DNA of 64,000 nt from Limosilactobacillus alvi (GCF_016900115.1 NZ_JACJJQ010000002.1:1-64000), one strand, 5' to 3'. Positions 10,210-19,910 are shown, counted from the stretch's first letter. Program-made: numbers and translations. The notes: generated by a model from the sequence alone, not told the origin.

Positions 10210-11364
10210 ATGATATTAACTTTTGTTAGTAGTTATTTAACGCCTTATATGCAAGATGACCTTTTGTTTTCAAATAATTCCTTTCTTTAAATTAAAAAAG
10301 CTTGGGGAGATTATCTAGAAAGCAAAGGTCGTCTATTTGGAAAAATCTATACTAGAATTTTATCAAATGGGAAAATAGTATCGAGTGTCTTAGTTACAGT
10401 GATATTTACGATATATATCTATTATCTTTGTAAATTAACATTTACTTTTGAAAAAGATAAGTATTATTTTTGGCGATTTATACTCTTACTATCAGGGTTG
10501 TAGTGTGGTTTTATGGCGCTCTGGTGCAGGAAATTATTTAGTAACTATAGCTTATCTAGATAAATTTATTACTTTAAATAAAAAAAGATTATTGAGTTTG
10601 ATTAGTTTGTGTGGGTTAGGTTTTCTAGCGGGCTTTGGGAATCAAAATACTTCTGGTGGAGTTATTTTGATCACTCTTCTGATTCTTTTGAAAAATTGGT
10701 TAGTAACTAAAAAACTTAATAAACAACAATTATTGAGTGTTGGTTTTCTATTATTGGGTTTCTCGGGCCTGTTGCTTTCACTAGGGGATAAAAAAAGAGC
10801 TAAAATGTATGATTCACAATGATTACAGTTGAGTACGTTGGATAAGTTTAAGTCTAGCTTAAAATCAATGGTTTTGTATTTCATTAATACGCCATTAAAC
10901 ATTGTGTTTCTGATTTTCTATCGGTATTTTAAGAAAAGTCCTAATTTTAAATTGGGATTGATTTTTATAATAGCTGGTGTTGCTACTGGTGCGGTTCTTT
11001 GTTTGTCTCCTGAAGGAATGAATGTTGGAAGGACGTATTTTGGAGCGTTTACTTTGGCCCTCATTGGAATGTTTAGGATATTATCGTTAAATTGTGGACA
11101 ACGGGTAGAATGGTTAATTAGCGTAATTATACGTTTGTCTTTTTTGCGTACTTTGCTTACAAGTTGCCAAGTGCGTTATCTTTTAATAAACGATATGAGC
11201 TAATAGAACAGTCTAGTCATAGAAAGGTTTATTTACTAGCAATCAAATACCAAAGTAATAAGTATACAATGGCAGGGACTTATATCGAATTAAGTAAGGA
11301 TAGTAATGCTTTTCCAAATTATGTTTATAATGTAGCATTTGGGAAAACAGTTTATTTAAAATAA
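10210..11364 (+). pseudogene. Broken GtrII/DUF6056-like membrane glucosyltransferase gene
   Basis: A run of related coding pieces with several lesions. Starting at ATG 10210 the frame reads SSYLTPYMQDDLLFS, hits TAA at 10288, continues as KKAWGDYLESKGRLFGKIYTR, hits TAG at 10501, then shifts frame into WRSGAGNYL and GLGFLAGFGNQNTSGG. A TGA follows at 10820, then SPEGMNVGRTYFG, a further shift near 11100-11160, and the tail ending at 11364. The order YLTPYMxDD, GAGNYL, FLAGxxNxNTSG fits GtrII/DUF6056 glucosyltransferases. With at least three stops and two frameshifts it cannot make the full protein. The next gene starts 20 bases later. Confidence 0.75.
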
Positions 11365-11383
11365 CTTAGGAGAAATCGATGAA

Positions 11384-13414
11384 ATGAAGATAAAAAACTA
11401 TGCCAACAAAATTCTGTTAATTCTTTTGCTAATAATTTCGGGATTAATTACTCTTAACAGTGCACTATTTCCGGGAGTAAGACAACCTTGGAAGTTAGCT
11501 AAATTCTATCCAATTTCAATTAACATTCTGGCAACGATTGTCCTTACCTATTTTATTTTTAAGTTAGGAAAAAATTTACACAAAAGCGTTAAAAAAAGGT
11601 TGATCCTCTGGGTTATTCTTGGAATACAGTTACTTTTCCAAGTTTACTTATCTTGGACTACCTATGGTGCACAAGGTGTTGATGATATGGATATGCGACT
11701 ACAAGTTGGTTCGTTACTTCATAATATTTTCACCTGGTCACCATATTATAGTTGGGCTCCGCAGAATACAGTTGCAACTTTGATAACGGTTAGTTTTATC
11801 AAATTAGCTAGTTTTATTGGAATTAGTAATGTTGGTGTAGCGGTCAATTTATTTTTATTTTCTTTAACTGACTTGGCTATTTTATTTGGTTTCCAGGCAT
11901 TAAAAATCGTTAACCAAAAGTTAGCTGATTATTATATACTACTTGCGGCATTTTTCTTGCCATTGTATGTGACTGCCTTAATCTTATATACAGATCCAAT
12001 TGCTCAGTTTTTCTTAATGATGAGTGTATATTGTTTTGTGAAGTATACTCATCAAAGTGGAATTATTAGCTATACATGGCTATTTGCTACGACTATTAGT
12101 CTTGTCCTAGCTGCTTTGTCGAAAGAAAATCTTTTAATTGCTCTGATTGCTTTAGTAATAACTCTATTATTTGAGGAACGAAGTAGTCTAATAATTAGAC
12201 TGACAAAATCATTAGCGGTGTTAGTTATATTTTTTGGGATATTTTCGCCGACAAATTCGTTAATTAAAAAGCAAGTTGTTACCGAAAGAGACCAAATTTT
12301 TCCATTAACTTATTGGGTATATATTGGCTATAGTAATGCAACTGATGGAACGGTTATAAAAAATGGGATTAGTACTTGGGATCAAGTGGCTACTGGTCAT
12401 GTGACCGTTGATCAAAAAAAGGCATTTATTAGGTCACAGGTTAAGCAAGATATTAAGCAACTTGGTCCAATTGGTGTTGTTAAACTATGGCTAAAAAAAA
12501 TTAACGTTCAGTGGTCGCTTGGAACAGTTGGGACTGAGGATCACCAGTTTAATTATCTTCAAAAATACCATTTAATTTTAGATTATATTTTTGGTAATAA
12601 GAGTCAACCGGTAAATACGATTTCTCAAGCAACGTATCTAATTACGTGGATTGGAATTTTAATTAGTTGTTGTGTTTGCTTAAAGAAGAAAGTGAAAATG
12701 GAACCCCTCACTCTGTTTATGAGCTTATATGTGATTGGGATTTTTATTTTTCATACTTTATTCTGGGAAGTACAACCTCGTTATGCTTATATAGTAACGT
12801 TACCGACTATTATGTTGGCGACAAACGGTTTGAGGTTAGTTGCTGAATTTGATTTTTCAAAACTAGCAATAAGAAGGTGTGGTAAAGTTACACTGGTTGG
12901 TATAAGCTTGTTATTGTTGGCGATTGGAACTGGTCAATTACTTGAAAAAAATGAAACTACTAGTGTAAGTACCGTTGTTTTAGGACAAAATTTTTTCCGC
13001 CAGGAAGCATATCAGCTAAATCCAGGTGTTGAACTAAAGGAAACGGTTAGTCTAAAAAATAGGGCGAATACCTTTAATTTAGCATTGTGGAACCGTCATA
13101 AAGTTAAGGCGTGGTTAGAAAAGCCAGATGGAAAAAAAGTTATGGTTAATCAAAAAGAAAATGTAACAAATCGCTTTAACCCTGGTAAGTACACTTTGGT
13201 GGTGAAAAATACCTCGTCAAAAGTGCAACGAGTACCTGTCTTTAAGAGTCTTGATAACCTTGGGGTTTTACAAGCTCAAATAAATAATGTAAAGCATACG
13301 TACTTGCCATTCACATTTTCAATGATTTCATCACAAAGGGTTAAGTCGGTTACAATTTACTTAGTGTTTATCTTAATCTTAGCGGGAATTTTGCTACTAG
13401 CATTTCTTATATAG
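11384..13414 (+). CDS. Polytopic GT-C/GT39-like membrane glycosyltransferase
   Basis: A 676-residue protein with ten or more membrane helices. The first large outer loop carries an acidic pair in QGVDDMDMR (D100, D101), as GT-C enzymes have. The region EVQPRYAY (near 455) fits the conserved (E/Q)xRY element of PMT/ArnT-like proteins. Residues about 530-640 form a beta-rich extracytoplasmic domain before a final helix. The start ATG has AGGAGAA 9 bases upstream. It lies 28 bases before a GT2 gene, again giving a GT2 plus GT-C pair. Substrate and acceptor are unknown; a teichoic acid is an inference from the neighbourhood. Confidence 0.7.
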   Translation: MKIKNYANKILLILLLIISGLITLNSALFPGVRQPWKLAKFYPISINILATIVLTYFIFKLGKNLHKSVKKRLILWVILGIQLLFQVYLSWTTYGAQGVDDMDMRLQVGSLLHNIFTWSPYYSWAPQNTVATLITVSFIKLASFIGISNVGVAVNLFLFSLTDLAILFGFQALKIVNQKLADYYILLAAFFLPLYVTALILYTDPIAQFFLMMSVYCFVKYTHQSGIISYTWLFATTISLVLAALSKENLLIALIALVITLLFEERSSLIIRLTKSLAVLVIFFGIFSPTNSLIKKQVVTERDQIFPLTYWVYIGYSNATDGTVIKNGISTWDQVATGHVTVDQKKAFIRSQVKQDIKQLGPIGVVKLWLKKINVQWSLGTVGTEDHQFNYLQKYHLILDYIFGNKSQPVNTISQATYLITWIGILISCCVCLKKKVKMEPLTLFMSLYVIGIFIFHTLFWEVQPRYAYIVTLPTIMLATNGLRLVAEFDFSKLAIRRCGKVTLVGISLLLLAIGTGQLLEKNETTSVSTVVLGQNFFRQEAYQLNPGVELKETVSLKNRANTFNLALWNRHKVKAWLEKPDGKKVMVNQKENVTNRFNPGKYTLVVKNTSSKVQRVPVFKSLDNLGVLQAQINNVKHTYLPFTFSMISSQRVKSVTIYLVFILILAGILLLAFLI

Positions 13415-13442
13415 GTTCAAAGTTGAAGGGAAGGAAAATAAT

Positions 13443-14423
13443 TTGGATATGAATCAGAAGAAAAACTTATTGACAATTATTATTCCTTGTTTTAATGAGG
13501 AAGAAGTCCTTCCTGAAACAGTTAAGGAACTTGGTAATATTCTAGAAAATCTTATTTCTCTTGGAAAAATTTCTTCAGAAAGTAAGTTACTTTTCGTTAA
13601 CGATGGTAGTAAAGATAAAACTTGGCAATTAATTCAAGATTATACAGATAAATACGAATATGTAACTGGCATTAAGTTTACGCGGAATTATGGACACCAA
13701 AATGCCCTATTGGCAGGGATGACGGTTGCAGTTAAGCATGCTGATATGTTAATTACCATTGATGCTGACTTACAAGACGATGTGAATGCCATTCCGAAAA
13801 TGGTTGATGCTTATCTTGAAGGTAATGACGTTGTATATGGGGTGCGGAATAGTCGGGAAACTGATACGGTATTCAAACGGCAAACCGCACTTATGTATTA
13901 TGGCTTAATGAAAAAACTAGGGGTTAATTTAGTGCCAGACTCAGCAGACTACCGCTTGCTGAGTAAACGGGCAACTAAGGCTTTGCTTGAGTACAAAGAA
14001 CGAAATCTTTTCTTACGGGGAATGGTGCCCTTAGTTGGTTTTAAGTCAACAAAGGTATATTATCCGCGTAAGGAGCGTTTTGCTGGTACCTCAAAGTATC
14101 CTTTAGGAAAAATGCTTCATTTTGCTCTCGATGGGATTACTTCTTTTTCGATTGCACCGATTCATCTAATCTTGGGGATGGGGATTATCATTGTCTTCAT
14201 CAGTATCGTTTTGATGATATATACGGTCTATCAAAAGTTTGCTGGACATGTTGTGTCTGGTTGGTCTTCTTTGATGGTGTCAATTTGGCTCCTTGGAGGA
14301 ATTCAATTAATTTCGCTGAGTATAATTGGTGAATACGTTGGAAAGGTCTTTACTGAAGTTAAACGCCGGCCACGTTTTAACATCGAAGAAGAAACTTTTA
14401 CTAAAAAATTTAAGGAGAGCTAA
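13443..14423 (+). CDS. Polyprenyl-phosphate glycosyltransferase, GT2 (CsbB/GtrB-like)
   Basis: A 326-residue GT2 enzyme opening with TIIIPCFNEEEVLPE, then FVNDGSKDKT (51-60) and the metal motif IDADLQDD. Two C-terminal membrane helices (about 240-262 and 276-298) end in EYVGKVFTEVKRRP, a pattern of CsbB/GtrB/YkcC proteins. The TTG at 13443 has AAGGA 7 bases upstream; ATG 13449, two codons in, is the alternative start. It ends in an ATGG overlap with the acyltransferase gene at 14423, so the sugar and its acylation may be linked. A diverged second copy of its C-terminal half survives as a fragment at 15766-16173. Confidence 0.88.
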   Translation: MDMNQKKNLLTIIIPCFNEEEVLPETVKELGNILENLISLGKISSESKLLFVNDGSKDKTWQLIQDYTDKYEYVTGIKFTRNYGHQNALLAGMTVAVKHADMLITIDADLQDDVNAIPKMVDAYLEGNDVVYGVRNSRETDTVFKRQTALMYYGLMKKLGVNLVPDSADYRLLSKRATKALLEYKERNLFLRGMVPLVGFKSTKVYYPRKERFAGTSKYPLGKMLHFALDGITSFSIAPIHLILGMGIIIVFISIVLMIYTVYQKFAGHVVSGWSSLMVSIWLLGGIQLISLSIIGEYVGKVFTEVKRRPRFNIEEETFTKKFKES

Positions 14424-15416
14424 TGGTGGAGAATGTAGAAACGCAACTAAAAAAGTCTGATCAGCGTATACAATGGGTTGATCTTGCGAAGGGAATCGCA
14501 ATTTTACTTATGATAATTGGACACGAGATTCCGGGTGGTTCAAAACTATATGCTCTGATTTTTTCTTTTCATATGCCCTTATTTTTCATTTTATCTGGTT
14601 ACACTTCAAAAAAAGTAGCTAATTTGAATACTTTTTTGTCTAAAACTAAAAAATCGTTTTACAGAATTTGGTTACTGGCTATGGTAATGATTGTAATCAA
14701 TACTGTGCTACAGTTTATTTTTTGGGGACATTTTAATTTACTTGAAAAGTTAGTAAAGGGTATAGTTTGGGGATCAAATATTCCAGCAAAGGGAATTGGA
14801 AATGTTGGAGTAATGTGGTTTTTAATTGTTTTTTTCTGGGCAAAGATGTTATTCTCCCTGTTATTAATGACCATGCCTAAGATGGAAATAGGTATTTGTT
14901 TGTTGGTGTTATCATTTATTTCGTATTTAATTAGTTCTCATTTTTGGTTGATTCAAGGATGGGATATTGTTCCCTTTGCGGCCTTGTTCATGTGGGGGGG
15001 GGTATGTTGCAAGAAACTCCTATCAACTAATTCAACCTTCCAAGTGGCGTTATCCATTTATATTGGTAGCTACTATTCTATGGGCTTTTCTTGTTTTAAA
15101 AAATATTCACATTGAATTAGCAGTTCGGTTATATCCATTCTTTATAGTGTCAATCATAGAGGCTTTTGCTGGTGCTATGATTTGTTGTTTGGTGGCGCAA
15201 AAGTTAGTAAAGATTGAAATCATTAGAAGAATTTTTGAACCAATTGGAAAACATACTTTGGTATTATTATGTATACATCATCTTGATTTTTATTGGATTA
15301 CTTGGGGTGGTCTAGTAAATCAATGGTATTTAGCAGTAGTTTTAAGAACAGCACTAGATTTAGCATTATTTTCAGTTTGGCTAATGATTGTGCACTTTGC
15401 AAATAATAATAATTAA
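14423..15416 (+). pseudogene. Membrane acyltransferase, frameshifted at a G9 tract (possibly phase OFF)
   Basis: The N-terminus reads IQWVDLAKGIAILLMIIGH, then FHMPLFFILSGY, the classic start of Acyl_transf_3 O-acetyltransferases. A G9 run at 14994-15002 breaks the frame: as written the protein ends at 15115 (230 residues), while the remaining helices lie in the next frame up to 15416. With eight G the parts join as MWGGYVARNSYQL, giving about 330 residues with no other defect. The gene overlaps the GT2 gene upstream, which suggests it acylates the same glycan. It is the second such case in this window, so slipped-strand phase variation is more likely than decay. Confidence 0.8.
14994..15002 (+). 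repeat. Poly-G tract (G9) at the acyltransferase frameshift
   Basis: Nine consecutive G residues, the longest G run I saw in the window, lie exactly at the point where the acyltransferase reading frame breaks. Eight G give the open frame. Confidence 0.93.
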
Positions 15417-15477
15417 TACTAAAAGCGCCAAATGATACAAATACATCTTTACTTCGTGCTTTACTATAAAAAATTAT

Positions 15478-15765
15478 AATAGTTGGCTCTATCGAGTAGC
15501 TTTTCTACAGCTTATTCATTGTTGTCTCAATATTGTCGAGCTAATAGTACTTTATACGGTTGGTAAACAATTGAGTCAACCTAGAAATCGGACTGTCTGG
15601 TTTGTAGAAGATTGGCTATTTATCGTAAATATTGGGGTTTTGAATATAATTGGAGAACTAGTTAAGGATGCAAGCTTTAGCTTTGCAGATTTAGTGACAG
15701 CTCTTTTTCCAATTCTTCGTTCTGCTTCATCTATGATTACTGGTTTGCTAACTTCAGCTTATGGG
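15478..15765 (+). pseudogene. Fragment of a membrane protein related to the N-terminus of the LtaS-like protein at 16243
   Basis: The frame reads FLQLIHCCLNIVELIVLYTV, then ASFSFADLVTALFPILRSAS. This aligns with residues 54-149 of the intact protein encoded from 16243 (LQGIHTILNMVEIWVLLEVG and YFQFSDLITVFFPILRGAS). Only about 96 residues are left. There is no clear start, and the reading frame runs straight into a fragment of a different gene at about 15766. Confidence 0.75.
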
Positions 15766-16173
15766 GGATGGTACCCTTAGTTAGATTTAAATCCACTAAG
15801 GTCTATTATCCACGAAAAGAGAGATTTGCGGGCAAATCTAAGTATCCGCTTAGTAAGATGCTACATTTTGCTTTAGATGGGATTACCTCTTTTTCAATTG
15901 CTCCAATTCATTTAATATTAGGAATGAGCATTATTATCGTGTTCATTAGTATTTTCCTAATGCTATACACAATTTACCAAAATTTGCAGGGCACGTTGTT
16001 TCTGGTTGGTCTTCTCTAATGGTTTCAATTTGGTTTCTCGGAGGGATTCAATTAATTTCCTTAAGTGTTATCGGTGAATATGTAGGGAAGGTGTTTACTG
16101 AAGTTAAACGGCGTCCACGATATAACATTGAAGAAGAAACTTTTACGACAAAGTTTAATAATAATTCAAAATA
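15766..16173 (+). pseudogene. 3' fragment of a second CsbB/GtrB-like GT2 gene
   Basis: The fragment begins at MVPLVRFKSTKVYYPRKER and matches the C-terminal 130 or so residues of the intact GT2 at 13443 (MVPLVGFKSTKVYYPRKER). One missing base near 15983 shifts the frame, after which SIWFLGGIQLISLSVIGEYV and the end NIEEETFTTKF follow. DNA divergence from the intact gene is considerable, so the copy is old. The catalytic half is gone. A terminator follows at 16186. Confidence 0.85.
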
Positions 16174-16185
16174 GTAAGTTATGGT

Positions 16186-16211
16186 AACGGTTGGTTTTAC
16201 CAACCGTTTTT
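16186..16211 (+). terminator. Rho-independent terminator
   Basis: A perfect stem AACGGTTGG/CCAACCGTT with loop TTTTA, running into TTTTT. It closes the GT2-acyltransferase-remnant unit before the LtaS-like gene. Confidence 0.85.
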
Positions 16212-16242
16212 ACATAGAAAATTCAATATTATGGGAGTCATC

Positions 16243-19191
16243 ATGGTTAAAAAGGTTATTAGTTGGTCATTTAGTCAGGTTTTAATAGTTTTGTTCGTGT
16301 TTAATTTACTTCTATGGAATAATTCATTACCATTTATAAATTACGGTAATGACATATCGAATTTAATTCTTTGGAGTAAAGATTCATTACCATATATCGG
16401 TAATAGTATTGGCCTGACAAAACTTGTTATTTTACAAGGTATTCACACTATTTTAAATATGGTGGAGATTTGGGTTTTATTGGAAGTAGGGCAACAATAT
16501 AAAAAATTGTCAAAACCAACTGGTTGGATTATACAGAATTGGTTATTAGTAGTTATTGTAGGTAGCCTAAGTTTATTGGGAGGCCTACTGAGGGGAAAAT
16601 ATTTTCAGTTTTCGGATTTAATCACTGTGTTTTTCCCTATCTTACGAGGCGCATCTAATATAGTCATTGCATTGTTGGTAACTCCGTTTATTATTTTCCT
16701 AACAAAAGAATTAACAAGTGAAATCAAAACTAAAATAAATTGGGTTATTGAGTTACTTTTTTTAACACAAACAATCTTTAATGTAAATTTGTGGGGAATT
16801 AGTGGGCAAGATACAGCTCTAATTTACGTATTAATTATTCTTCTTGGAGCAAATCTGCACGAATGCACTGGAAGTAAGAAAGTCCCAATTACTATTCTCG
16901 GTGTAGGTTTTATATTGGCTCTAGGAATGCCATTGTTTTCATCATTAGCTCATTGGAACCTATCAACAGCAACACGTTTTTCAAGTTTAGGGAATGGTTT
17001 TGTTATTGTTGGGTTAACTGAGTTATACAGAAAAATTAAATTTAGATTGTCTTTAAAATTATCTAATCTAATTGTACCATTAAGTATAATTTCTACATTA
17101 CCTATAGTTAGTACTTATTGGACTAAGCTGATCACCAATCTTCCAGGAGATCTAATTTTACGTTTTGAGTACGTTCTTATATGTGCTATTGGGATAACAA
17201 TTATTACTTACGTCATTGGTTTGGGGTGGAAATATATCATTCTAAATACTGACCTAAAGAATTTTAGTGAAGTACAATTTCCGACAACATTTGACGAAGG
17301 AAAGAGTGCCATAAAAAAATATATTGTTAAGTATCAAAGGCAACTTTTTGCACTCTTTACAATTTATTGCGTAGCCTATTTATCTTTTGTAGGTGTATTA
17401 ACGACATTTAAAGCTTCAATGCTTGTAATGATATTTGTAAGACTCCAAGGTATGATCATTGTTAATGCTTTCTTTTTATGGTTAATTTATCGTGGTTTGC
17501 TTGCAATTACAAATCGCTACTGGGTTAGTTTAATCATTTCACTTTTTGCAGAAATCTTTTGGACGATCGCTAATCAGATCAAGATTGAAGTACGAAATGA
17601 TCCGATTCTACCTGCAGAAGTAAAAATGTTTCAGGCTTATGGTGACGTTTTTAAGATGGTACCGAATGGTGTCTTAATAATAGCTATACTTTTGATTTTT
17701 GCTTTAGTTTTCGGTATTTTTTATCTAGAAAGAAAACATCAAGTAAAGATAGAGCAAAGGCCACTTAAACGATTAATTGTTATTGTTATTATTACACTAA
17801 TTTTTGGTTCATCTTGTTTCTGGAATCATCCTGGTAATCGAGTTGGCATGCTTTTGAAAGCTTTTGGCAATGATCCAGCTTTCTACGACCAACTAGAAGG
17901 AGTACAAAACAGTGGACCATTAGTTCAACTTTTAAATAATATAGATGTTACTGTTATGAATCGACCAAAAGATTATAATCGAGTAACCATGGAGAAAGTT
18001 GCAAAACATTATCGACAAGAAGCAAAGAAAATAAATAAGCAACGAACGAATGAACTTCATAAACAGTCAATTATTTTTAATTTAAGCGAAAGTTTTTCAG
18101 ATCCTCGTCAGGTACCTAATATATTGATTTCAAAGAATCCAATTAAACGAATTGATGCAATTAAAAGTCAAACTACCAGTGGTTTAATGCTTAGTTCCGG
18201 ATATGGTGGAGGAACAGCAAATATGGAATATATGACCCTGACAGGATTACCAGTTGCTAGTTTTATGCCAATGTTAACAATTCCATATACCCAATTAGTA
18301 CCGGGAATGAGTTATTCATGGTCATTTAATCAACTTTTTAAGACGTCAACGGCAATTCACCCATATGAAGGTACTTTTTATAGTCGTATTTCTGTATATA
18401 AGAAATTTAAATTTAATAAGTTTATGTATTTAGGAAGTAAATATAAAATTAAGCATCAAAAAAAGCTGGATCGTTCCCCATATTTATCTGATCAAACAGC
18501 ATATGAGAACACATTAGACCAACTTAAATTACATCCGAATGGTCAATTTATCAATTTGATATCGATGCAAAACCATTTTCCATTTGACCGTAACTATTAT
18601 GATTTACCAAGTGAATATAAACTAAAAATCACAAATCAAACGTCAGTGTCACAATTGAAAGATTATGTTGGCGGGATTCACCATACTGATCAAGAAGTTC
18701 AACAGTTTATTACCAAACTTGATCAATTGAAACAACCAGTTACCGTTGTCTTTTATGGTGATCATGTTCCTGGGATTTATGCTAATTCGTTTGCTAAAGA
18801 TGGCGAGAAGCTCCATGAGACCGATTACTTTATTTATTCAAATAAGGCGGCAAGAGCACAAGGGGCTAAGAATTTGACCAAGGATACCAAGTTTGTGGCG
18901 CCAAACGAATTTATGGCAATGGTAGCTGAACAAACTAATTCCAAAGTTACTCCATATTTAGCTTTCTTAACTGATGCTTGGCATGATTTACCGGCAGAAG
19001 TAATGAATATGACTGGTGAGCAATCAAATAGTTACGCTCCTCATCCTCAATTTGTTACCCGCCAAGGCAAGATCATTAGTCAAAAGCACTTTACCAAGAA
19101 ACAAAAACAGCTTTATCATGACTATCAGTTGATTCAGTATGATTTAACTGCGGGAAAGCAGTATTTGATTAAGGATTGGAAGATGAAGTAA
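16243..19191 (+). CDS. LtaS-like sulfatase-family membrane protein with a long N-terminal membrane extension
   Basis: A 982-residue protein from ATG 16243, which has GGGAG five bases before it; the ATG at 16231 overlaps this SD and is less likely. The C-terminal half is an LTA-synthase-type sulfatase domain: ANQIKIEVRNDPILPAEV near 451 is the LtaS membrane-domain signature, NLSESFSDP (E616) and GGGTANMEY (T658, the predicted nucleophile) form the active site with FYGDHVPG (D840, H841). The first 350 residues are an extra membrane module not found in ordinary LtaS proteins of about 650 residues, and a related fragment lies at 15478. It probably transfers or polymerises glycerol phosphate outside the membrane. 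Confidence 0.85.
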   Translation: MVKKVISWSFSQVLIVLFVFNLLLWNNSLPFINYGNDISNLILWSKDSLPYIGNSIGLTKLVILQGIHTILNMVEIWVLLEVGQQYKKLSKPTGWIIQNWLLVVIVGSLSLLGGLLRGKYFQFSDLITVFFPILRGASNIVIALLVTPFIIFLTKELTSEIKTKINWVIELLFLTQTIFNVNLWGISGQDTALIYVLIILLGANLHECTGSKKVPITILGVGFILALGMPLFSSLAHWNLSTATRFSSLGNGFVIVGLTELYRKIKFRLSLKLSNLIVPLSIISTLPIVSTYWTKLITNLPGDLILRFEYVLICAIGITIITYVIGLGWKYIILNTDLKNFSEVQFPTTFDEGKSAIKKYIVKYQRQLFALFTIYCVAYLSFVGVLTTFKASMLVMIFVRLQGMIIVNAFFLWLIYRGLLAITNRYWVSLIISLFAEIFWTIANQIKIEVRNDPILPAEVKMFQAYGDVFKMVPNGVLIIAILLIFALVFGIFYLERKHQVKIEQRPLKRLIVIVIITLIFGSSCFWNHPGNRVGMLLKAFGNDPAFYDQLEGVQNSGPLVQLLNNIDVTVMNRPKDYNRVTMEKVAKHYRQEAKKINKQRTNELHKQSIIFNLSESFSDPRQVPNILISKNPIKRIDAIKSQTTSGLMLSSGYGGGTANMEYMTLTGLPVASFMPMLTIPYTQLVPGMSYSWSFNQLFKTSTAIHPYEGTFYSRISVYKKFKFNKFMYLGSKYKIKHQKKLDRSPYLSDQTAYENTLDQLKLHPNGQFINLISMQNHFPFDRNYYDLPSEYKLKITNQTSVSQLKDYVGGIHHTDQEVQQFITKLDQLKQPVTVVFYGDHVPGIYANSFAKDGEKLHETDYFIYSNKAARAQGAKNLTKDTKFVAPNEFMAMVAEQTNSKVTPYLAFLTDAWHDLPAEVMNMTGEQSNSYAPHPQFVTRQGKIISQKHFTKKQKQLYHDYQLIQYDLTAGKQYLIKDWKMK

Positions 19192-19247
19192 TTTTTGATT
19201 TAGGAGCTTAATTTTATTAGAAATCTTAAGGGAATCTGGGTTAATGC

Positions 19248-19275
19248 TTGTTACTGAGATTTCTTTTGGTATAAT
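19248..19275 (+). promoter_or_regulatory. Sigma-A promoter of the lipoprotein gene
   Basis: A -35 box TTGTTA and a -10 box TATAAT with a 16-base spacer lie about 70 bases before the lipoprotein start. Confidence 0.6.
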
Positions 19276-19346
19276 AGTTGTTAAAGTAGTGACGATCATA
19301 AGAAAAGTGATTGAAATTTATTAAGGACTTAGGAGAAAGATTACCA

Positions 19347-19847
19347 ATGAAAAACTTTAAAAAGAGTTTCGCTGCGGTCGTAATGTTAGTTGCAATGATG
19401 TTTTTCGTGGCTGGATGTGGCAATTCTAAGAAAGCATCTGATTCTTCAAGCAACACGACTTCTAGCAAGGTTGTAAAGAAGAGTGTTAAGGCAAACAAGA
19501 ATTCAACCAAGGATTCCAACGCAAAGAAAGAATCTTCTGAAAGTAGTTCTGCTTCTAATAGTAACAGTAGTAACACTTCTTCCAAGAACGATGCTAATAG
19601 CCAAGCAACTACTGATGATAACAGCTCAAGTTCATCTAAGAGTTCTTCATCAGCGGTTGACTCAAGCCGTCAATTGGGCTTAGGGGATGTGGCTACTTGG
19701 ACCGATGCAAATGGTGTAACTCACCATGTTGACAGTGATGGGATGGATCGGCAAACGAAGAACGGCCAAACGACTTACGCTGATTGGTCTGGTGCTTTGC
19801 CAAGCGAAGCTACGATCATTCGTTCTAGCTCGAGTAGCTCTAACTAA
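19347..19847 (+). CDS. Ser-rich lipoprotein of unknown function
   Basis: A 166-residue exported lipoprotein. The signal peptide MKNFKKSFAAVVMLVAMMFF ends in the lipobox VAGC, so the mature protein is anchored by a lipidated cysteine. A low-complexity Ser/Asn/Lys linker (about 25-110) follows, then a small C-terminal domain starting GLGDVATWTDANGVTHHVD. ATG 19347 is chosen because AGGAGAAAG precedes it and it gives a correct signal peptide. It is a single-gene unit between its own promoter (19248) and terminator (19869). The short C-terminal domain is not one I recognise. Confidence 0.8.
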   Translation: MKNFKKSFAAVVMLVAMMFFVAGCGNSKKASDSSSNTTSSKVVKKSVKANKNSTKDSNAKKESSESSSASNSNSSNTSSKNDANSQATTDDNSSSSSKSSSSAVDSSRQLGLGDVATWTDANGVTHHVDSDGMDRQTKNGQTTYADWSGALPSEATIIRSSSSSSN

Positions 19848-19868
19848 ATAAAGCGAATTCAAAAATTG

Positions 19869-19910
19869 AAAGGAAGATTTCCGTGAAATTCAGGGAATCT
19901 TCCTTTTTTT
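19869..19910 (+). terminator. Rho-independent terminator of the lipoprotein gene
   Basis: The stem AAGGAAGATTtCC pairs with GGgAATCTTCCTT around a 10-base loop and is followed by seven T. Confidence 0.88.
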
